Shown: positions 15,902 through 26,400 of the stretch, piece by piece
Layout: every line of letters begins with the position of its first letter
Position numbering within the stretch: position 1 is the first letter of the stretch
NCBI GenBank assembly: GCA_030683995.1
Contig: JAUXPH010000054.1
Span: 1-60,828, forward strand
DNA from: Lutibacter sp.
Lineage (GTDB): Bacteria; Bacteroidota; Bacteroidia; Flavobacteriales; Flavobacteriaceae
Reading direction: 5' to 3'
Length of the DNA: 60,828 nt
Program-made: the position numbers and the translations under genes
Notes under the pieces: generated by a model
The model's input: only the letters and a program-made list of their open reading frames with translations
Database searches by the model: none
Told to the model about the DNA's origin: nothing

Positions 15902-17347
15902 TTAATTGTAACCTGGGTTTTGTTGCAATGCCTTATTTAAGTCAATTTGGCTTTGCGGTATTGGTAATTGCCATTTTATGTCTCCAGCTGGTAAAGTTAA
16001 TGCCGTTGGGATAGCAGGTGTACCTGTTCCATCAGAAAAATCGCCTTCAGTAGCATTTCTTGTCATTGTTAAATTCAATCTTTTTAATGTAAAGAATCTA
16101 TCCATTTCAAAAGCCAATTCAAGTCTTCTTTCCAATAATATAGCATTCAAAAGTGCAACGCCTGTTTCATTGCCAGATACAAATGGAGAATAACGTTGAC
16201 TTCTAACAGCATCTAAATGGCTCAAACCACCACCATTAATACGATATTGTGCTTCAGCCATATTTAAATAAACTTCTTCCACACGTATAACTTTGATGTC
16301 TACAATATTTGCATTTCCAGTTAATCTACCATTGTATTTAATTATATGATTATAAATTTTGCCACTAAAAGCAGATGTAGAAAAATAAGCTGCTTTTCTT
16401 ATATCAGTAGTTTGATACAGATCAAAAACACTTTTAGGAGCTACATACTCAGATCTAATACCGCCAGCTAATGTTTGAGAGTATGGAACACCCGGAATAG
16501 AAACGTCCGTAGCATCAACTCTTAATTTAAATAAAATACCATTAGAATTTCCATCATCCCATAAAGAAACAAAGGAAGCTCTAGGACAAACATTTATACC
16601 CGCAACGGCTTTTGTTCCCCATTCAATAACTTTTGCGTTATTTTCAGCTCCACCCATATATAAATAAACTCTTGATAATAACCCCTGAACAGCAGCTTTT
16701 GAAGCTCTTCCTTGCGATAACAAGTTAGTTGTTCCAATTTTTTGTTCAGCTAATAATAAATCATCAATAATTTTCTTATATGTCTCTTGTACAGTTCCTC
16801 TAACTGGTCTCCAGTTTGCGTCGGAATTATCTAAGTATGGCATACCAAAAGATGCATTTGCATCAGCAGATTGGCTCGGAATTTTAGAATAAATTCTAAC
16901 CATATCAAAATGAACTAAAGCTCTAATAAATCTAGCTTGACCTTCTATATTATCTCTATCAACACTTGCAGGAATATTATTAATATTCTCAAGAATTTTA
17001 GTTGATATATGAGCTGGTCTGTATGCGCTTGCATAATAATCAAAATGAGTACTACTTGGCACATATCTAAACTCGAAACCTGTTTTATTAGATTGTCTAC
17101 CTTGCTCTTTTAGAATAAGATTATCTGTTAAAACTTCTGAATCAATTAAAAATTCTTCACCGTAACCTCCAGCTCCACCATTTTTAATCATATAAGAATA
17201 AGCTCCTGTTAACATATTGTTAAAATCCGTTGGAGTAACCAACACAATAGTTTCATTAACCGCATTATACGGTGTAAATGTTATATCATCTTCTGAGCAC
17301 GAATTAAATGCTACAGCTATCAATAATATATAAATAAGTTTTTTCAT
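15902..17347 (-). CDS. SusD/RagB-family nutrient-binding outer-membrane lipoprotein
   Basis: The 481-residue protein carries a lipoprotein signal ending AFNSC (Cys17). The SusD fold is shown by the early NETIVLVTPTDFNNMLTGAYSYM helix, the TPR-like middle (YKKIIDDLLLAEQKIGTTNLLSQGRASKAAVQGLLSRVYLYMGG) and the C-terminal block with IKVIRVEEVYLNMAEAQYRING and LLERRLELAFEMDRFFTLKRL. SusD proteins form a surface lid on the SusC channel and bind glycans or peptides. The gene follows its susC partner by 11 bases and ends in a strong terminator. There are no enzymes (glycoside hydrolase, peptidase or sulfatase) in the operon, so the substrate is open. Confidence 0.94.
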   Translation of the reverse strand: MKKLIYILLIAVAFNSCSEDDITFTPYNAVNETIVLVTPTDFNNMLTGAYSYMIKNGGAGGYGEEFLIDSEVLTDNLILKEQGRQSNKTGFEFRYVPSSTHFDYYASAYRPAHISTKILENINNIPASVDRDNIEGQARFIRALVHFDMVRIYSKIPSQSADANASFGMPYLDNSDANWRPVRGTVQETYKKIIDDLLLAEQKIGTTNLLSQGRASKAAVQGLLSRVYLYMGGAENNAKVIEWGTKAVAGINVCPRASFVSLWDDGNSNGILFKLRVDATDVSIPGVPYSQTLAGGIRSEYVAPKSVFDLYQTTDIRKAAYFSTSAFSGKIYNHIIKYNGRLTGNANIVDIKVIRVEEVYLNMAEAQYRINGGGLSHLDAVRSQRYSPFVSGNETGVALLNAILLERRLELAFEMDRFFTLKRLNLTMTRNATEGDFSDGTGTPAIPTALTLPAGDIKWQLPIPQSQIDLNKALQQNPGYN

Positions 17348-17358
17348 AATATTAATAT

Positions 17359-20300
17359 TTAAAAATTAATTGAGACTCCAATTGACATTGACTTAACATT
17401 TGGATAAGAGTATAAGGCAAATTGCCCAGGCACTAATAACGTTGTTTGACTTTCACCACTTCCAATACCTACTTCAGGATCACCAATAAAGTTAGTCCAA
17501 GTTAAAAGGTTTTGCATTTGTGTATAAATTCTAACGTGATTAAATGGCATCGAGCTAAAATTCTTTTTATCTAATGTGTATCCAATATTTAAACTTCTAA
17601 GACGTATGTAACTAGCATCTTGTAAGAAACGATCAGAAACAACGTTCGAATTTACATTAGATTTCGTTCTTGGTGATGGCAAAGATGCATTAGGATTATC
17701 AATAGTCCAGAAATCGAAAGCATCAACGGCTTGATTTCTATTTACAGATGAACCATCAGCATTCATGTTCAACCACATATAATTGTACGTGTAGTTTCCT
17801 TCTTTAAAAACAAAATCAGTAGAAATATCAAAACCTTTATGAGAGAAATTCATACCAAATCCACCTTCGTGTTTTGCATAAGGGGTTTTACCTGATAATA
17901 CTCTATCATTATCACTAAACGTTGTTGTTACAACACCATCTTTAGTCAAATATTCAGCCAAACCATTTGTAGCATTAACACCAACATAACGAGTTAAGAA
18001 AAATTCATCTGGTTGAAATCCAACTTTAGTAACAGTTAAACCTCTTAATAACTGATTTTCTGGATCATCTGGTCTGTTCAGTTTATTTACTTCTCTATTG
18101 ATTCTACTTGCGTTAACATAAAAAGACAAATTTGTGTTTTCATTTTTAATAGCAAATCCTTTTAACTCCAATTCAACTCCTTTTGCAGTCCAATCTCCAG
18201 CATTTATTAATGAACTCCATAAAGCTCCGTTAGTTGAATTATCTGAATACACAAAATCTTCTCTCTTATCGTTAAAATAAGAAGTTGTAAATCTTAATCT
18301 ATTATCGAACAAAGATGATTCTAAACCAATTTCAGTTTTAATTGCTTTTTCGAATTTTAAATTTGGATTACCAATAAGTGCACCAGTAATAATTGTACCG
18401 GTTAAACCACCATAAGATGTTGTAGAGTATACAGACTGAGCAGAATAATTACCAATTCCACCAGTTGTATTTAATTCTCCATAAGAACCTCTTAATTTTA
18501 AACTATTTACCCACTTAACGTCTTTCATAAACTCTTCTTCAGAAAGTGCCCAACCTAGAGAAGCTCCTTTTGCAAATTCCCACTTTTCATTTGCTCCTAA
18601 AACAGAAGCACCATCATATCTTCCATAAACAGAAAGCAAATACTTATCACTAAAGTCGTAGTTTATGTTTCCAAAATAACTTATTGTAGCATTTTCTGTG
18701 TGTGAAGTAAATGGCACAGTTGTAGATGCAGAACCACCAGTTGGTAAATCTCCGCTTACAAATCCTTTTCTTGCCAATGAATATGATCTAAAATTAGATT
18801 TAAAATACTCGTGCATTAATATAACGTCTAAGTTGTGTTTAGAACCTAAATCAAAAACATACTGAATACTATTAGTCCATTGGTATTCTAAAGCATCATG
18901 TCCATTATCTGTTTTAGAACCTCTTGCGTTAGGGTCACCCACAATATTGTCTAAGAAAGAAAAAGGTTTAACAAAACTTTCTCTTTGATATCTTTCATAA
19001 TTTGTGTTGATTTTTGAATTAAATACTAAATTTTTAATAGGTGTAATTTCTAAATACGGACGACCAAATAATCTAAAATATCTTTGTTGTTCTGTATTGT
19101 TTAAAATTGCCTCGGCAATTGGAAAACCAGCTAAGGTAGGATTATAAACAGGTTTACCTGTAGCGTCTAAAAGAATTACACCATTAGCATCTCTAGAGAA
19201 TACAGGCTCATAAGCGTTATAGTCGTATATACCTCTAAAAGGGTTTTGTGTGTTGTTTCTATCTCTTGGTTCATTCAACTTCTGATAAGAACCACCTACA
19301 TTAAAGCCAAATTTTACAAAATCATTTGCTTGGTACTCACTATTATACCTACCATTAATTCTGTTATAACCATCTAAATTTTTAATAATACCAGTATTTT
19401 CATCTACACCCATAGAAAAATAGTTAGAGAATTTACCGTCACTTCCTGAATACGAAAAATTATGATTTTGAATTAATCCGTCTCGTAATAAAGTGTCTTG
19501 CCAATCATGATTATACGATTTCATTAATTCAATTTCAGCAGGAGTTTTGGTAAGAGACGAACCACCACCAATTAAACCTTCGTATCGAATTTTTTCTTCG
19601 GCATTCATCATTCTAAAAGGATCTTTCAATTTTTGAGTAAATCCAACGGTACTGTTAAATTCAAATTTTGTTTTAGCACCTTTTCCTTTTTTTGTTGTAA
19701 TAACAATAACTCCATTTGCCCCTCTAACTCCGTATAACGCAGCTGCCGCACCATCTTTTAAAATGGAAACAGATTCGATATCTGATGAACTTAAAGAAGA
19801 AATGTCTGTTGAAGATACAAATGCACCATCAACAACATAAGTAGCAGAAGAACTACCACCCGTAATACTTACAGCTCCACGAACTGACACAAATGCATTT
19901 GCTCCTGGTTTTCCGTTTGCAGCTGTAACTTGAACACCAGCAGCTTGCCCTTGAAGCGCATTGTTAATTGTTAAACTTGGACTTTGCTTTACCAAATCAT
20001 CCGATGTAATTGTAGAAATAGAAGATGTTAACTTCTTAGTATCTCGGGTAAAATAACCCAAATTCGCTGTAACTACAACTTCTTGAAGCGCTAGTGCATC
20101 TTCTTGCATTGTAACATTAATAGTGTTGGCTGTACCGACGGTCATGTCAATAGTCTTCATACCCACAAAACTGAATTGCAATACTGCTCCAGTATTGGCT
20201 CTGATTGAATAATTTCCGTCGAAATCGGTTTGGGAACCTGTTTTGGTGCCTTTAATAAGCACTGTCACTCCTGGCAGCGGTCCGCTTGCGTCGGAAACCT

Positions 20301-20388
20301 TACCTGTAACAGTTTTTTCTTGCGCAAACGTCACTTGCACAAATAACGCCAGTAGCAGCGTTAAAAATCCATTTAACTTTGTTTTCAT
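17359..20388 (-). CDS. SusC/RagA-family TonB-linked outer-membrane transporter
   Basis: Starting at ATG 20388 gives 1009 residues with a clean signal peptide (MKTKLNGFLTLLLALFVQ, cleavage near TFAQ). An in-frame ATG ten codons upstream (20418) would spoil that signal and is rejected. The carboxypeptidase-regulatory-like domain occupies ~22-105 (KTVTGKVSDASGPLPGVTVL). It is followed by a TonB-box-like segment (LQEVVVTA), the plug (SVSILKDGAAAALYGVRGANG), and a large barrel ending IGVSINF. It imports substrates too big for porins, powered by TonB, with the SusD lipoprotein encoded 11 bases downstream. Its first ~100 residues and the DNA leader are nearly the same as those of the second SusC (23437-26646), while the barrels differ, pointing to different ligands. 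Confidence 0.95.
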   Translation of the reverse strand: MKTKLNGFLTLLLALFVQVTFAQEKTVTGKVSDASGPLPGVTVLIKGTKTGSQTDFDGNYSIRANTGAVLQFSFVGMKTIDMTVGTANTINVTMQEDALALQEVVVTANLGYFTRDTKKLTSSISTITSDDLVKQSPSLTINNALQGQAAGVQVTAANGKPGANAFVSVRGAVSITGGSSSATYVVDGAFVSSTDISSLSSSDIESVSILKDGAAAALYGVRGANGVIVITTKKGKGAKTKFEFNSTVGFTQKLKDPFRMMNAEEKIRYEGLIGGGSSLTKTPAEIELMKSYNHDWQDTLLRDGLIQNHNFSYSGSDGKFSNYFSMGVDENTGIIKNLDGYNRINGRYNSEYQANDFVKFGFNVGGSYQKLNEPRDRNNTQNPFRGIYDYNAYEPVFSRDANGVILLDATGKPVYNPTLAGFPIAEAILNNTEQQRYFRLFGRPYLEITPIKNLVFNSKINTNYERYQRESFVKPFSFLDNIVGDPNARGSKTDNGHDALEYQWTNSIQYVFDLGSKHNLDVILMHEYFKSNFRSYSLARKGFVSGDLPTGGSASTTVPFTSHTENATISYFGNINYDFSDKYLLSVYGRYDGASVLGANEKWEFAKGASLGWALSEEEFMKDVKWVNSLKLRGSYGELNTTGGIGNYSAQSVYSTTSYGGLTGTIITGALIGNPNLKFEKAIKTEIGLESSLFDNRLRFTTSYFNDKREDFVYSDNSTNGALWSSLINAGDWTAKGVELELKGFAIKNENTNLSFYVNASRINREVNKLNRPDDPENQLLRGLTVTKVGFQPDEFFLTRYVGVNATNGLAEYLTKDGVVTTTFSDNDRVLSGKTPYAKHEGGFGMNFSHKGFDISTDFVFKEGNYTYNYMWLNMNADGSSVNRNQAVDAFDFWTIDNPNASLPSPRTKSNVNSNVVSDRFLQDASYIRLRSLNIGYTLDKKNFSSMPFNHVRIYTQMQNLLTWTNFIGDPEVGIGSGESQTTLLVPGQFALYSYPNVKSMSIGVSINF

Positions 20389-21110
20389 ATTATAATTGTT
20401 TGAATTAATTAAAATCAAAAATCATAAAAAAATCTTAATATTCCTAATTTATTTGTTAAAGTAATTAGAATATTTTAGCTTAATTAAGTTTTTGGTATTG
20501 TATTATAGATGATGGTTTTTTTATATGGTTGCGTAAGTACCCTTAAATTACATTAATTTTACAAATGTTGCTGGGTATTAAATTATGTAAAATTTTTATT
20601 ATGGATTTTTTTTGGATTTAAACCAAAATATTTTTAATTAATTGCGATTTTTTTTTAAAAAGGATTTTTGGGGATATTATTCATAAAAAAATCATTTTTA
20701 ATTTGGCTGATATTTTTTAAGTGCCCTATAAAAAATTAACCATCTAATTAAATTGATCATTTCTATCTTGTCATAATTATGAAGATAATTCTTAAGAATA
20801 ATTGTTGCCAGCCCCAAAAAAAGTACGAGTTGGAAATTCAGGTAACTTATTTTAAAAGCTGGGAATCTTTTAAAATTATTACAGCCGCTTATTTTAAGAT
20901 TAAAGCATTTTTGATAATACAATCAGCAAAGGGTTTATCTGAATTTAAAATTTTTGGAATTATTATGGGGTATATTGTGTTGTAGATTTAGTTTCAAAAG
21001 GATAATTTACATAAAAAAACAGCCTTAGTTGATATAGTGTTAATTATTATCATATTTGCCAAAATAATTATTTATTTGTTTTTTAGATATTATAGAAAAT
21101 GGGAATATTT
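20389..21110. other. Long AT-rich intergenic region between the two SusC/SusD operons
   Basis: About 720 bases without a convincing gene. The part next to susC (20389-20450) resembles the leader of the second susC (26647-26700), sharing TTTGAATTAATTA and TCAAAAATC blocks. No exact minus-strand TAnnTTTG was found; AACATTTG (plus-strand CAAATGTT near 20563) is one mismatch away. A 68-codon plus-strand frame at 20779-20985 has low-complexity composition and no recognisable domain. Confidence 0.55.
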
Positions 21111-21116
21111 AATAAA

Positions 21117-21147
21117 AAAAACCGTTACTTTAGAAGTAACGGTTTTC
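21117..21147 (-). terminator. Terminator of the second SusC/SusD operon
   Basis: ACCGTTACTT-TAG-AAGTAACGGT (21121-21143) forms a 10-bp stem. On the minus strand it is followed by a T run, 26 bases after the lipoprotein stop. Confidence 0.88.
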
Positions 21148-21172
21148 ATATTTAAAAAATAATTAATTTAAA

Positions 21173-22021
21173 TTATTTACAAACTTTAAAATCTATTATT
21201 CCTACAGGATGTTTGCCTTTAGCATCTACGTCCCAGTTATAAACAGCTCCATTAGGGGCTGTGATTTTAAAACTTATTTCACCCCAATAATCTCCAGGAA
21301 AATAAAATTCTGCAGTTTTTGCACCAACAGGTACTACAACGGTGGTTGATGCAGTAGTTGAGCCTGGTGTACACGCGAAAGGACTAGGTTCGTAAGGAGT
21401 ACACATACCAAATTCACTAACTACAGTACCATCTATGCTTAATTTCATTCCTGCTCCGCCATCACCAGTTGTTGTTTGCCAACCATCACCATAAGTGTCG
21501 ATCATATCAATTTTATATGTTCCCGGTAAAGGAAGACATGCACCTGGTCTAAGCATAGTATAATTTAATGTGGTTCCAGCGGGAGCATTATTTTGAGATG
21601 TAATATCTAAAATTAATTTTACCTCTGTATCAACTGGCATATTTAATGCAATGGTCGTTACAGTAATTTGAGCGGAAACTGAACCTGCTGGAATTGTAAC
21701 AGCATTAGAACTTAGTTTATACATGTTTGGTGTAGCAGTTGATGATGCGTTTGGTGTTAAATTAACAATTAAATCTTGATTTAATGGCATACCTAACATA
21801 ACTACAGTAATTTTAGCACTCACATCATTTATAATATCACCCGTTCCTGGGTCTACAACCACAACTAAAGATTGTTTAGAATCTTTAAACTGGATATAAT
21901 AAGTTGCATTGGGATCAACCTCATTAATCAACTTATCATAGTTTGATTCATCATATTCACAAGAGGCTGTAACAAATAAAACCGCTACAATCAGTGTTAT
22001 AATTTTTAATATATTTTTCAT
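21173..22021 (-). CDS. Surface lipoprotein of the SusC/SusD operon, function unknown
   Basis: The product has 282 residues with a lipoprotein signal (FVTASC, Cys21). Residues ~30-150 look like a beta-sandwich of the kind often found next to SusD (DUF1735/Calx-beta-like: AKITVVMLGMPLNQDLIVNL, VTIPAGSVSAQITVTTIALN). After a Pro/Cys hinge (RPGACLPLPGTYKIDMIDTYGDGWQ), the C-terminal ~120 residues carry a DTYGDGW motif with Asp/Gly-rich loops that may bind calcium, and paired cysteines (MCTPYEPSPFACTPG, final CK). It is the third gene of the operon, 20 bases after the susD homologue, and takes the SusE/SusF position, so a glycan- or ligand-binding surface role is likely. The family assignments are resemblances only. 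Confidence 0.72.
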   Translation of the reverse strand: MKNILKIITLIVAVLFVTASCEYDESNYDKLINEVDPNATYYIQFKDSKQSLVVVVDPGTGDIINDVSAKITVVMLGMPLNQDLIVNLTPNASSTATPNMYKLSSNAVTIPAGSVSAQITVTTIALNMPVDTEVKLILDITSQNNAPAGTTLNYTMLRPGACLPLPGTYKIDMIDTYGDGWQTTTGDGGAGMKLSIDGTVVSEFGMCTPYEPSPFACTPGSTTASTTVVVPVGAKTAEFYFPGDYWGEISFKITAPNGAVYNWDVDAKGKHPVGIIDFKVCK

Positions 22022-22040
22022 TATTTTATAATTTTAATGA

Positions 22041-23423
22041 TTATTGATTCCACCAAACTTTTTCCGAAATGGTAACACTCGGTACGTTTGCAGTGTTGTA
22101 ATCTAACTCATCTTGAGCATATGGAAACCTCGTTGGAATAGCAGGTATAACTGCACCTATTGCCACACTTAAAGCAGGAAACCCAGTTCTTCTGTAATCA
22201 GCGTAGGGCTGATTTGTAGAATATCCAGCAATATATTTTTGCTCTATAATGTTTTTCAACGTTACTGGTACGCCATTAATATTTGAGGCTAACCAAGCTG
22301 TATTTGCTGCACCAGTCACTTTTAAAACAGAAGCAGCAACAGCTGCTTCATAAGCTTCTTGTGCGCCTGCAAGACCTAATACAAAACGACATTCAGCTTC
22401 AATAAATTTTAATTCGGAATATGACATTAAAATAGATTTTGAAGTTTCTGCGGCATTATATTTACCTGGTTTAGATGCTGATGCATTTTGTGACCCTGGA
22501 ATACTGCCAACGTAGTTTCCATCTCCATCTTTTTCTGCATAAAATGGAAGTCTCGGGTCGCTATTACTAGCTAACATATTTACTAAAGTAGCGCCCATTC
22601 TAATATCACCTCTTTGGGTCATAAATTGATTAATAGGGTTTTTATTTGCTACTTCCCATGGCACTAAAAAGTCATCATCATTGGAGGTAAAACCATTAGC
22701 CACAGCAGCCAATGCTGCTGTATAAGCTGCGTTTCCATTTTTCTTTGACAGTTGCAATAAATGTCTAGCTTTAATTGAGTTAGCAGCTTTTTTCCATTTT
22801 GAAATATTACTGTTATAAATAACATCACCTTTTACATTTAATACGTTAGAGGTATTGTTTAAATTGGTTACAGCATTATCTAAAAGCATAAAAATATTAT
22901 CATAGACAACTTGTTGGGTGTCATATTTTGGTTTTAACACATTATTACTTCCGTCAAGAGCTTCAGTATAAGGCATATCTCCAAATAAATCGGTTGCAAT
23001 TCCAAGTGTTGTCGCTTCTAAAACTTGTGCTACCCCAACAAAATTTGGAGATTTTAATCCTTCAACAGAACCTTTTTCGATGATTATATGAAGATTGATA
23101 AATATTTCTGCATAAATAGAGTTCCAAACATTATTAACATCAGCAGGAGTTAATTGATATCTAGCTTCAGTGTAAGATTGACGGTCAACGCCATCAAACT
23201 GTTGCATCCATATATTATTAGTTCTTACCGTGTTGTTACCAACTAAATGATATCCCATTGCTTGTTGCACTGAAGGCAATAGTAAGTCCATAGGAACATT
23301 TGCTGGAGAATCTGGGTCAACATTTAAATCATGGTCGATCCAATCAGAACATGAAGTTGTTATTAGTAACAGTGAAAGTACTAAAACTAAATTTTTTAAT
23401 ATTAATTTATATATATTTTTCAT
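22041..23423 (-). CDS. SusD/RagB-family lipoprotein (SusD_2-like)
   Basis: This 460-residue protein has a lipoprotein signal (LLITTSC, Cys25). It starts SDWIDHDLNVDPDSPANVPMDLLLPSVQQAM, the opening typical of the SusD-like PF12771 group, in which Asn/Asp-rich NVDPNSP motifs are usual. The ATDLFGDMPYTEAL segment and the later MSYSELKFIEAECRFVLG helix confirm the fold. It should bind ligand on the cell surface together with the SusC encoded 13 bases upstream and the lipoprotein 20 bases downstream. It is only distantly related to the other SusD in this window, which fits different substrates. The PF12771 group is often linked to peptide or proteinaceous substrates as well as glycans. Confidence 0.93.
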   Translation of the reverse strand: MKNIYKLILKNLVLVLSLLLITTSCSDWIDHDLNVDPDSPANVPMDLLLPSVQQAMGYHLVGNNTVRTNNIWMQQFDGVDRQSYTEARYQLTPADVNNVWNSIYAEIFINLHIIIEKGSVEGLKSPNFVGVAQVLEATTLGIATDLFGDMPYTEALDGSNNVLKPKYDTQQVVYDNIFMLLDNAVTNLNNTSNVLNVKGDVIYNSNISKWKKAANSIKARHLLQLSKKNGNAAYTAALAAVANGFTSNDDDFLVPWEVANKNPINQFMTQRGDIRMGATLVNMLASNSDPRLPFYAEKDGDGNYVGSIPGSQNASASKPGKYNAAETSKSILMSYSELKFIEAECRFVLGLAGAQEAYEAAVAASVLKVTGAANTAWLASNINGVPVTLKNIIEQKYIAGYSTNQPYADYRRTGFPALSVAIGAVIPAIPTRFPYAQDELDYNTANVPSVTISEKVWWNQ

Positions 23424-23436
23424 GATTAATTATTTA

Positions 23437-26400
23437 TTAAAATGTCATTTTAACACCAACTACATACGATTTAGAGCCAGGACTATTGAAATAATCCATA
23501 CCTTGTCCATTTCCGGCTCCTGATAAACTTGTTTCAGGATCAACACCAGAATAAGGCGTGTCTATCCATAAATTTTTACCTGAAACATAAATATTTAAAT
23601 CTTTAATAGTTTCCGAAATTTTAGGGAAGGTATATGAGATTGAAATATCCCTTAACCTAACCCAACTTGCGTCCTCCATAGCTGCAACGGAAGGTCCTCC
23701 ACCAAAATTACTTCCTTGGCCTTGAAACCATCGTTGATCTTCAACAATTGGGGTAACATTTGTGACACCACTTGAAACGCCATTGCCATTAGCATCAACA
23801 TGCCCATAAACACCATCAAAAACTTTAATATTTCCTGCAGGAGTCGTAGAGAAGTCAATTGTCCCTTGAGGAGTGTAGTAAACCTCTCTATTCCCTGTAC
23901 GCTCCGATGTTCCAAAATAGTTCATTGCAAATGCAGTACCATTATACATCATACCTCCAGATTTAACATCAATAAGGAATGAGAACGAAAGATTTTTATA
24001 ATTGAAAGTATTTGTCATGTTTGCTGTCCAGTCTGGCTTTGTATCACCAATTGCAACCAAACCTTGCTTACTGTTTGTCATTGGGTATCCATCTCTATAA
24101 CTGTCTGTTGGATCATCATTAATTAAAACCCTTCCATTTTCATCTCTATACCAGTCTTCACCAAAAACACTTCCATACTCTCTTCCAACAACCGCACGAA
24201 CTTGAGGAACTGTAAATCCACCAGGTAATGATATGTTATCCACTCCTTCAGCCAACGAAGTAACTTTATTTGTAAATTTAGTAAAGTTGGCTAAAATATC
24301 CCAAGTAAAGTTCTCATTTTTTACTGGAGAGGCAGTGACGCTAATTTCAATACCTTTAGATTCCATTGATGCTGCATTTAAAAATACAGAAGTAAAGCCA
24401 GATGAAGGCGCTATTGGTACAGACATTAATAAATCTGTGTTTTTATTTGAAAAATAAGTAAAATCAACACCAAATCTATTTTTGAAAAATCTTAAATCAG
24501 TTCCAATTTCCCAGGAATCTTGGGTTTCATGTTTTAAATCGGGATTCCCTAAACCAGAAGTAACCTGAAAACCAGTTTGCCCGGCATATGGAAAATTCAC
24601 CCCACTTGTCCAACCATCAGCAGTACTTGTGGCATTATAATAATTAGAGGTATTATAAGGGCCAGCAATATTTGCAGTACGCGCAACAGATCCTCTTAAT
24701 TTACCAAAAGATAAAATTGAATTATTTTTTAAACCTTCTATCTCTGTAAATATAAATCCTAAACTTGCAGATGGATAGAAAGCATCATCATTTGCTTCAG
24801 GCATCGTTGTAGCCCAATCATTTCTCCCTGTAAGTCCCAGAAATAACATGTTTTTGTAAGCCAATTGTAAATCCGCAAAAACAGCCATCGTTCTTTGCTG
24901 TGATTCACCACTTGAAGTTGTATTGGTAGCTGAATTGCTTAATTGGTAAAAATCAGGAATTGATAATCCGTCTGCATCACCAAATAAGTTCTTACTAAAA
25001 CTTCCATAAAAATTATTCCCTAACGTTAATTTAGCATTAAAATCTTCAGAAAATTCTTTTTGGAAATTAAATAATAAATCGGAATTAAAAGTACGGCTAT
25101 AAGACTGAAATTCACCTAAATAACCCAATGGGTTGCCTCTTGAACCAATTTTATATTGATCAATATAACGCCTGCTGTACCAGTCTACACCTCCATTATA
25201 GCCAATATTAAAGAAATCACTGAATTTAATATTGAAATTAACCCCACCTGTAAATCGATTAACATCCTCTTCAAATTTAACGTTATTGGAAACCCAATAA
25301 GGATTGTCATATCCACCGCCATTACGGTAATTTCTTTGAGTACCATCTGGGAATTCATAACCGGCACTGTTGTCAAAAGTAGTTGCGGTTCTTAATAAAC
25401 CAAGCATAACACCGGAAACATTCGATCCTTTTTGAATTTGAACTGCACGTGAATTTGTGTAGGCCATATCTACACCAAAATTTATCATTTCCGATAATTT
25501 TGTAGTTGCATTTAATCTAACTGTGGTTCTACCAAATTGGTTGTTGGGAACAATACCTTCTTGGTCTAAATTTGACAAAGAAAAGAAGAAACTTCCATTT
25601 TCATTACCGTTACTAATGCTTAATCCATTATTTGTTGTAGCTCCTGTTTGGAAAAATTCATAAGGATCATAGTATTTTGCAGGTGTTCCGTTTCCGGCAC
25701 CAGTTGCAACAAGTCTACCATTTGGATCCCATTTATAAGTTTCATCACCATCATATTCTAAGGAAGATATTTTAGGGCCATAAGAAAAGGCACTGCCGCC
25801 AGCCCAGACGCCATTATTGCCTTGAGCATATTTTTTTTGCATTGCAGGTAATTGTGAAACTTGAGAAAAACCTACAGAACTGTTGAATTCAATTTTTCTG
25901 GCAGTTAAATTTTTACCGCTTTTAGTGGTAATTATTACAGCTCCGTTTGCAGCACGAACTCCATAAAGAGCAGTTGCCGCACCACCTTTTAAAACAGAAA
26001 CAGAAGCAATATCATCTGGGTTGATATCAATTGACCTACTTGAAGTATTAACACCAGCAACACCACTATATCCACCACCTGTAATAATTGGCAATCCATT
26101 TACAATAAATAACGGTTGGTTATTACCGGTAATTGAAGCTGAACCACGTATGGTCATAAAGGTAGATGCTCCTGCGTCACCAGCGGAACTTGTGATAGAA
26201 ACACCGGATGTTGCACCAGCTAATGAGTTTACAACATCAGCATTAGGTTTGGTTCTAATGTCTTCTGCTTTTACAGTTTGCACACTATATCCTAATTCCT
26301 TCTCTTTTCTGCTAATACCTACAGCAGTTATGACAACCTCTTCCAAACTTTCGGCATCTTCTTGCATCACAATATTCATGATGTTTGAAGCACCGACTGC

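Noticed and set aside
17359-20418. SusC start at 20418
   Set aside because: The ten extra residues precede a perfect signal peptide that begins at the Met encoded at 20388, as in the paralogue.
20779-20985. 68-codon plus-strand frame between the two SusC/SusD operons
   Set aside because: Low-complexity Lys/Ile/Phe composition, no domain, no -7 box at a suitable distance, and it sits in AT-rich DNA where such frames arise by chance.
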